This document shows positions 15,066-18,740 of a DNA stretch of 18,740 nucleotides, piece after piece. The notes under the pieces were generated by a model that ran no database searches, was not told the DNA's origin, and worked only from the letters and a program-made list of their open reading frames with translations. Made by a program: the position numbers and the translations under genes. The stretch is from Deltaproteobacteria bacterium. GTDB lineage: Bacteria > Desulfobacterota > Desulfobacteria > Desulfobacterales > JAFDFH01. Within the stretch, counting starts at the first letter, position 1, and the number at the start of each line of letters is the position of its first letter. The DNA is taken from positions 1 to 18,740 of the forward strand of contig JAFDFH010000008.1 in NCBI GenBank assembly GCA_019309945.1, given 5' to 3'.

Positions 15066-15099
15066 TCCCAAGATTTCTTCTTTTTAGAAAAGCTTGGGA
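15066..15099 (-). promoter_or_regulatory. Leader hairpin directly before the M1-type peptidase start
   Basis: TCCCAAG (15066-15072) pairs with CTTGGGA (15093-15099), and TTTCT (15074-15078) with AGAAA-type bases (15086-15090) across a short bulge. The stem ends two bases before the ATG at 15063 and encloses the purine-rich AAGAAGAAA that would serve as ribosome site. It could limit translation; there is no T-run, so a terminator is less likely. Confidence 0.4.
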
Positions 15100-15213
15100 G
15101 TCAGGTCTTCACGGCCTGTTTCCCAAACCCATTACCAGCCACAATTCGTTGATCAGCCGAAATTAGTACCTATTTATTCAAATCACATCATATTTGCGAA
15201 GGATTTATCTAAC

Positions 15214-15305
15214 AAAATATTTTCGCCACAAAGCCACCAAGACACTGAGAAAGAATAACAAAATAAAGTTCTTCGTGTCTTTGTGCCTTGGTGGCAAATA
15301 TTTTT
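15214..15305. repeat. Inverted-repeat element of about 92 bp (MITE-like)
   Basis: The left arm (15214-15245, AAAATATTTTCGCCACAAAG then CCACCAAGACAC) is an imperfect inverted match of the right arm (15275-15305, GTGTCTTTGTGCCTTGGTGG then CAAATATTTTT). The arms are separated by about 29 A-rich bases, so the RNA would form a long hairpin. No clear target duplication is seen. It is noncoding. Confidence 0.6.
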
Positions 15306-15465
15306 GGTTCCGGATTGTCCGGGTTAGGCATAAATAAAATCAATAGGTTACTATTCAGAAGTCCTGAGTACTACGCACCAAAAACATAAGAGAAGCATTG
15401 GGGCAACAACCAGTCAAACTTTGACACTATTCTCACTGGGCAGGCCAAACGATTTTTATGCCGTT

Positions 15466-15498
15466 GGAACTAGGGGACATCCTATGTTCCCTAGTTCC
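15466..15498. repeat. 15-bp perfect-type hairpin overlapping the methyltransferase stop codon
   Basis: GGAACTAGGGGACAT (15466-15480) and ATGTTCCCTAGTTCC (15484-15498) pair over 15 positions with one G-U, around a 3-base loop. The stop codon of the minus-strand gene (15493-15491) lies in the stem. No T-run follows on the minus strand, so it is more like a REP-type repeat or RNA-stabilising hairpin than a standard intrinsic terminator. Confidence 0.55.
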
Positions 15499-16123
15499 CT
15501 TGATACTGTTTACCTCTTAGCTTTTGTAGGACCCATTTGAACGGAAAAAACATCGACACCTGTCGCTTATAATCGATGTAATCCTCCCCAAACTCAGCCA
15601 GCAGCTTTCTTTCCTCCAGGAAGGTACCAATTAAAAAATACCCGGTGACGATTAGGTTGGTCAAAATGGCGGCCAAGTCCAGGGGCCGCGCCCAGACAAT
15701 GAGGATGCCGGCGCTGTACCAGGGGTGGCGAACAATGGACAGCACCCCACAGGTGTCCAGCGAGCAGTCATCGGTGAGCACGCTGCAGGCCTTTTCCTCT
15801 TTGATTTGTCGAAACCCGAGAAACTGGAAAAGATTGTAGCGTCGGGCGCCTGCCACGAAAAAAAACAGGGCAACGCTCCCCAGCAGGATCGGCACGACCC
15901 GCCAAGAGCCCTCCCATGCGACAATCGGCGCTCCCTCCTGGGAAAAGGTGTAGAAAAGTACCGGAAGCAGGGTGGCAACGGCAAAGAGATTGTATAAGAT
16001 TCGATAAAAACGGAATCTGTTCGGAAACCGTTTTCGAAGCGATTCGGTGACGGCAAGGCTGATCAGTGCACTGTGAAGCGAACACCAGGTGATCCAAAAG
16101 ATAACGAGCAAGATGTATTGCAT
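15491..16123 (-). CDS. Isoprenylcysteine carboxyl methyltransferase / NnrU-like membrane protein
   Basis: This 210-residue protein is multi-pass: hydrophobic segments lie near residues 3-25, 43-60, 76-92 and 147-168. The C-terminal half has the pattern of membrane methyltransferases of the ICMT/PEMT type, with RHPWYSAGI (132-140), EE (170-171), FGEDYIDYKRQV (178-189) and a closing FFPF (192-195). These residues form the S-adenosylmethionine pocket in that fold. The substrate is unknown; lipids or small thiols are possible. A loop before the motif holds three cysteines, C113, C120 and C125, which is unusual and could bind metal or form a disulfide. The ribosome site is weak (GGA about ten bases before the ATG at 16123). 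It is probably transcribed alone, as large spacers flank it. Confidence 0.8.
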   Translation of the reverse strand: MQYILLVIFWITWCSLHSALISLAVTESLRKRFPNRFRFYRILYNLFAVATLLPVLFYTFSQEGAPIVAWEGSWRVVPILLGSVALFFFVAGARRYNLFQFLGFRQIKEEKACSVLTDDCSLDTCGVLSIVRHPWYSAGILIVWARPLDLAAILTNLIVTGYFLIGTFLEERKLLAEFGEDYIDYKRQVSMFFPFKWVLQKLRGKQYQGN

Positions 16124-16346
16124 TATTTTTTCCGCTTTTTACGGGAAAATCCCCTTGCTAAATGGCCCTTAGCGACAAGGTCGAAAACAGGTTGTCCAAC
16201 TCAGGAAATTACGTCCCGCAGAGCCTAAAATAAAAAATACGTCAATCTTTCCCCAACACTGATTACCACGGCACAGCTATGCGGACTTTACGTGGCATAA
16301 AAGCTTAATATCATTAAATAATACATATATCAACTTATAATCGCCC

Positions 16347-16487
16347 CTATCGTTGCAAAAGCCGAGGGCCTAGCGGGTCTACCTGAACATATTGAGAAGT
16401 TACAAAATTCTTCCTATTGCTAGTAATAATGGGCGTTATCCGTCTTTCAGATGGGTCATCTGTCTTCTTTGCAGCCAATTTTTTCAT
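16347..16487 (-). CDS. Doubtful 46-residue ORF after the radical SAM remnant
   Basis: ATG at 16487 to TAG at 16347 encodes 46 residues beginning MKKLAAKKTDDPSERR. A GGGAA-containing sequence precedes it. The last third (VTSQYVQVDPL) is encoded by the 33-bp repeat, which argues that the frame is accidental or was extended by the repeat. I recognise no family. Confidence 0.25.
   Translation of the reverse strand: MKKLAAKKTDDPSERRITPIITSNRKNFVTSQYVQVDPLGPRLLQR
16371..16403. repeat. 33-bp dispersed direct repeat, copy B
   Basis: This copy begins TAGCGGGTCTACC and ends GAACATATTGAGAAGTTAC. It matches 12061-12093 at 30 of 33 positions in the same orientation, 4310 bases away. Confidence 0.75.
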
Positions 16488-16534
16488 CGCTTCCCGTTCC
16501 CTATAAAGTGCCCGCTCATTAGGGGGGCGATGGC

Positions 16535-16759
16535 TTAAAAATAACCCGCTATAGGATGGCCGCAATGACCGCAACAGGTTCCGTCTAAATGGTAGTGAAC
16601 GATTCGGTAATTCGCCCGTTCTATGAGGAGCTTGCCGTCCAGGTTCTTCCGCGTCCTGCAGTAACCGCTCTTGCCAGAGGCGATTTTGCACCGCCGCTGG
16701 CACAAATGGCATTGAACGGCATAATTGTCCAAAGGTTTGTAAAGAAAAGCAGGATGCAT
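16535..16759 (-). pseudogene. AmmeMemoRadiSam-type radical SAM protein with the catalytic core deleted
   Basis: This 74-codon frame starts MHPAFLYKPLDNYAVQCHLC and continues RRCKIASGKSGYCRTRKNLDGK. That is the typical N-terminus of AmmeMemoRadiSam system radical SAM enzymes (cysteine-rich CxxCxxxC followed by GK-G-C and N-DGK). It then passes directly into LLIERANYRIVHYHLDGTCC then GHCGHPIAGYF and a stop, which matches the C-terminal zinc-knuckle-like end of the same family (LIER-GY, C-x2-CG, PI-G). The whole central barrel, including CxxxCxxC for the 4Fe-4S cluster and S-adenosylmethionine sites, is missing. An internal deletion at a DGKLLIE-like junction explains this. It cannot be a radical SAM enzyme. 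The frame is otherwise open with a weak AGGGA site before the ATG at 16759, so a short cysteine protein could still be made. Confidence 0.65.
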
Positions 16760-16866
16760 AGTTCCCTAAAATGGATCAATGTTAGGGGTTACCGTTTCGT
16801 GCCCCCGGGAAAACAAACTATTTGAGAATAAAAGGGAGACTGTGTTAGCATTGAAAGAAAAAAACC

Positions 16867-17793
16867 ATGAAACCATCAAAATGCCAGCTCAAAAAACAGG
16901 GCCTCGCGCCCGGAAGCTGTCTGGTCAAAGTAGACGGAAAGCGTCAGCCTGCATGTCAGGCGACACTAAAATATAAAAAGGGCGAACCGTACCGCCTTAT
17001 CACCTCCGTTCACCTCTCGCGGCCTGAAAACTATCTCTCCATATATCAATCCGGGTGCAATTTCTCCTGCCGAAAATGTCACTCATGGTATTTCAGCAAA
17101 GTACAGGATGGGTCCTGGTACACACCTGAGGACATCCTGAAGAAAAGCATGGAATACGAAAAGTTGGTGATCGATCCGGAGGCCATCCTTTTAAGTCCCC
17201 AGGGTTTCGGCCCGGCGAGGAACATTGTCGCCTTCACAGGCGGGGACCTTACCTGCTGTCCCGAATTCTACATAGAATGCACGCGTCTCATCAAAACCCA
17301 AACCAAACTATGGGTACTGATTGAAACCAATGGTTACGGCCTCACACCTCAGAACCTTGATCATCTCCAGGCTTCCGGTGTGGATGCTTTCTGGTTGGAT
17401 ATTAAGGCCCACGATGTCAAAAAACATAAATGGCTCACAGGATGTTCCAACGAACATATCTTAAGACTCCCTGAAGAAATTCTCAAGCGGAAATTTACCT
17501 TGGAAGTATTGTCCCTCTATATTCCTAACCTGGTTGAAAGCGATGAACTGGAAAAAATTGCCCGGGATCTAGCCGTGATTGACCCCGCGATCCCCTTTAC
17601 CATACTTGCCTTTTTCCCGGAACATCAGATGAAGGACTTCAGGAGTCCCAACACGAAAGAAATGATTGACGCTTACAGGAAAGTGAAATCCACTGGTTTG
17701 AAAAACATCAGACTCGGAAATCCGGGTGTTTTTGTCCGCAATGACAAAGACCGGGATTACCTCATGGCCAGCATTGAGATGAACGCGGTTTGA
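16867..17793 (+). CDS. Radical SAM protein, pyruvate-formate-lyase-activase-like
   Basis: This 308-residue protein has the radical SAM cluster motif C64-x3-C68-x2-C71 (SGCNFSCRKCHSW). Further S-adenosylmethionine-site elements are FTGGDLTC (123-130), LIETNGYG (151-158), WLDIKAHD (176-183) and ILAFFPEHQ (246-254). The barrel is complete and of activase-like size. The N-terminus carries extra cysteines C6, C18 and C30 and the conserved-looking HLSRPENYLSIYQSG (49-63) just before the cluster. It reduces S-adenosylmethionine to a 5'-deoxyadenosyl radical that acts on an unknown substrate, probably a protein or RNA. It is divergent from the AmmeMemoRadiSam remnant, so two related genes sit back to back and one is broken. 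The ATG at 16867 has only a GAAAG-like site. The lipid kinase gene follows after 36 bases. Confidence 0.87.
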   Translation: MKPSKCQLKKQGLAPGSCLVKVDGKRQPACQATLKYKKGEPYRLITSVHLSRPENYLSIYQSGCNFSCRKCHSWYFSKVQDGSWYTPEDILKKSMEYEKLVIDPEAILLSPQGFGPARNIVAFTGGDLTCCPEFYIECTRLIKTQTKLWVLIETNGYGLTPQNLDHLQASGVDAFWLDIKAHDVKKHKWLTGCSNEHILRLPEEILKRKFTLEVLSLYIPNLVESDELEKIARDLAVIDPAIPFTILAFFPEHQMKDFRSPNTKEMIDAYRKVKSTGLKNIRLGNPGVFVRNDKDRDYLMASIEMNAV

Positions 17794-17829
17794 AGTAATC
17801 CGATATTTAAGAAAATTTAAAGGGAGTTT

Positions 17830-18738
17830 ATGAACAGCCGGGAAAGATTTCGTGAGACAATGGTTTGTGACGTGAAATACGCGATTATCACCAATCCTGT
17901 CTCTGGCAAAATGACCGTCGATCAAAAGCGTCTAAAATTGGCTAAGGCTGCCGGCATTTTAAATGCAGAAATACATGGTCTTGATGCTATTAATATAAAC
18001 GATTTCATTCAATGCGGGCAAGAGCTCGCCAGACGTTGCGATGTGCTCGTAGTTGCAGGTGGTGACGGAACCCTTTCTGATATTATCAATTCTATCGATA
18101 CAGCTAAAACACCAATTGCTTATCTCCCCTTAGGAACCGGCAATGCTATGCAGAGCGCTCTTCGATATAAAGGAAGCCTAGCTGATATCGCGATGCGGAT
18201 TAAAAACGGTCAGATACATGAATACGATCTTGTGAGTTGCAGCGCAAAAAGGCGTGCTTATATAGCATCAGTAGGGATCGAGGGGCAAATTATTCAGCTC
18301 CGAGACCAATATCTTCCCCAAGGTATTACTGGCTTTAAAGCATATTTCAAGGCCCTTTTAAAATCATATTTCAGAGAATATAAGCCAACAGCTGCTAAGA
18401 TCGTCATAGATAAAGTAGTTTTTGAAGTAAAAAACCTGTTAAGCCTTATGGTTGTAAAGCAGCCATACTATGGTTTTGGTATGAAAGTTGTGCCACGAGC
18501 CTGCTTTGACGATGGCCATCTGCATATCTTATGCATCACCTCAGGATTCTTTAAATTTATTTTCGGAGTAGCAACATCATTCACTATTGGCAATCGGGTC
18601 GGTCATTACCTAACGGGTCAACATGTTACTGTATCCTCAGAACGGTTCATGGTGCTGCTAATCGATGGGAATGAAGGATGGGAAGCTAATGCATTTACCT
18701 TCAAAGTTCTCCCGAATGCGCTGAAGATAAAATGCTAA
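17830..18738 (+). CDS. Diacylglycerol kinase / YegS-type lipid kinase
   Basis: This 302-residue protein is a DAGK-catalytic-domain protein that phosphorylates a lipid such as diacylglycerol or a sphingoid base with ATP at the membrane surface. Motifs are TNPVSGK (21-27), VVAGGDGTLSDIIN (74-87), the nucleotide-binding core, and PLGTGNAMQSA (100-110). The C-terminal beta-rich half contains YYGFGMKVVPRACFDDGHLH (213-232), with the usual Asp-Gly, and a terminal LIDGNEGWEANAF in place of the common DGE. AAAGGGAG lies close before the ATG at 17830; an ATG at 17860 is an alternative. It ends two bases before the right edge of the window. Codon use looks more AT-rich than in the left-hand genes. It lies 36 bases after the radical SAM gene and may share its transcript. 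Confidence 0.9.
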   Translation: MNSRERFRETMVCDVKYAIITNPVSGKMTVDQKRLKLAKAAGILNAEIHGLDAININDFIQCGQELARRCDVLVVAGGDGTLSDIINSIDTAKTPIAYLPLGTGNAMQSALRYKGSLADIAMRIKNGQIHEYDLVSCSAKRRAYIASVGIEGQIIQLRDQYLPQGITGFKAYFKALLKSYFREYKPTAAKIVIDKVVFEVKNLLSLMVVKQPYYGFGMKVVPRACFDDGHLHILCITSGFFKFIFGVATSFTIGNRVGHYLTGQHVTVSSERFMVLLIDGNEGWEANAFTFKVLPNALKIKC

Positions 18739-18740
18739 GG

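Larger units (their letters stand above)
15064..15490. other. Intergenic region with repeats and hairpins
   Basis: These 427 bases lie between the peptidase and methyltransferase genes, both on the minus strand. They hold the peptidase leader hairpin (15066-15099), an inverted-repeat element (15214-15305) and most of a strong hairpin at 15466-15498. No convincing gene was found on either strand. Confidence 0.6.
16124..16534. other. Noncoding spacer with a short hairpin and a repeat copy
   Basis: This stretch upstream of the methyltransferase gene has an imperfect hairpin at 16153-16180 (CCTTG with CAAGG, and GCTAA with TTAGC inside), AT-rich sequence around 16290-16340 that may hold a leftward promoter, and copy B of the 33-bp repeat. 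A 46-codon minus-strand frame (16347-16487) is listed separately and is weak. Confidence 0.5.

Noticed and set aside
15466..15498. Intrinsic terminator
   Set aside because: The stem is strong but no T-run follows on the minus strand, and the stop codon lies inside it.
16779..16976. A plus-strand frame overlapping the radical SAM start
   Set aside because: It overlaps the N-terminus of the radical SAM gene in another frame and has no recognised motif.

Overview
The window looks like a chromosomal segment of a strictly anaerobic bacterium, most likely a Desulfobacterota (sulfate-reducer-type) relative. This is inferred from gene content only: two DUF362 proteins (one with a double 4Fe-4S ferredoxin tail), acyl-CoA enzymes, an AmmeMemoRadiSam-type remnant, a second radical SAM protein, and small inverted-repeat elements between genes. 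No rRNA, tRNA, CRISPR array, integrase or complete insertion sequence was seen.

Positions 1-9571 (all minus strand) form one long, tightly spaced array. In transcription order it holds: a DUF362-ferredoxin protein; a small gene broken by a 161-bp MITE-like element; a citryl-CoA-lyase/citrate-synthase-like protein; a two-nuclease-domain DUF2779 protein; a 58-residue protein; a very large DUF362 + ThDP-enzyme fusion; a 25-residue upstream ORF ending just after a slippery A AAA AAG; an acyl-CoA dehydrogenase; and a membrane protein with ankyrin repeats that runs off the left edge. The two DUF362 proteins, the ThDP enzyme, the lyase and the dehydrogenase suggest an undescribed acyl-CoA carbon-carbon lyase/redox pathway. 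The substrate cannot be read from the sequence.

Positions 9596-12058 (plus strand) follow a divergent intergenic region with a good sigma70-like promoter. They encode a myo-inositol-1-phosphate synthase-family protein and a xylose-isomerase-like TIM-barrel protein, probably one operon.

Positions 12094-16123 (minus strand) encode an isoprenylcysteine-methyltransferase-like membrane protein, a secreted M1-type metallopeptidase lacking the usual GAMEN motif, and a lipoprotein of unknown function. The spacers hold hairpins and repeats, including one copy of a 33-bp direct repeat whose second copy is at 16371-16403.

Positions 16347-18738 hold a mini-gene that joins the two ends of an AmmeMemoRadiSam radical SAM protein with the catalytic barrel missing (minus strand). 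On the plus strand follow an intact radical SAM protein and a diacylglycerol-kinase/YegS-type lipid kinase.

Most notable points: the DUF362-ThDP fusion and its operon; the MITE with a perfect 6-bp target duplication whose removal restores a 42-codon ORF; the slippery heptamer that would join the small ORF to the dehydrogenase; and the internally deleted radical SAM gene.
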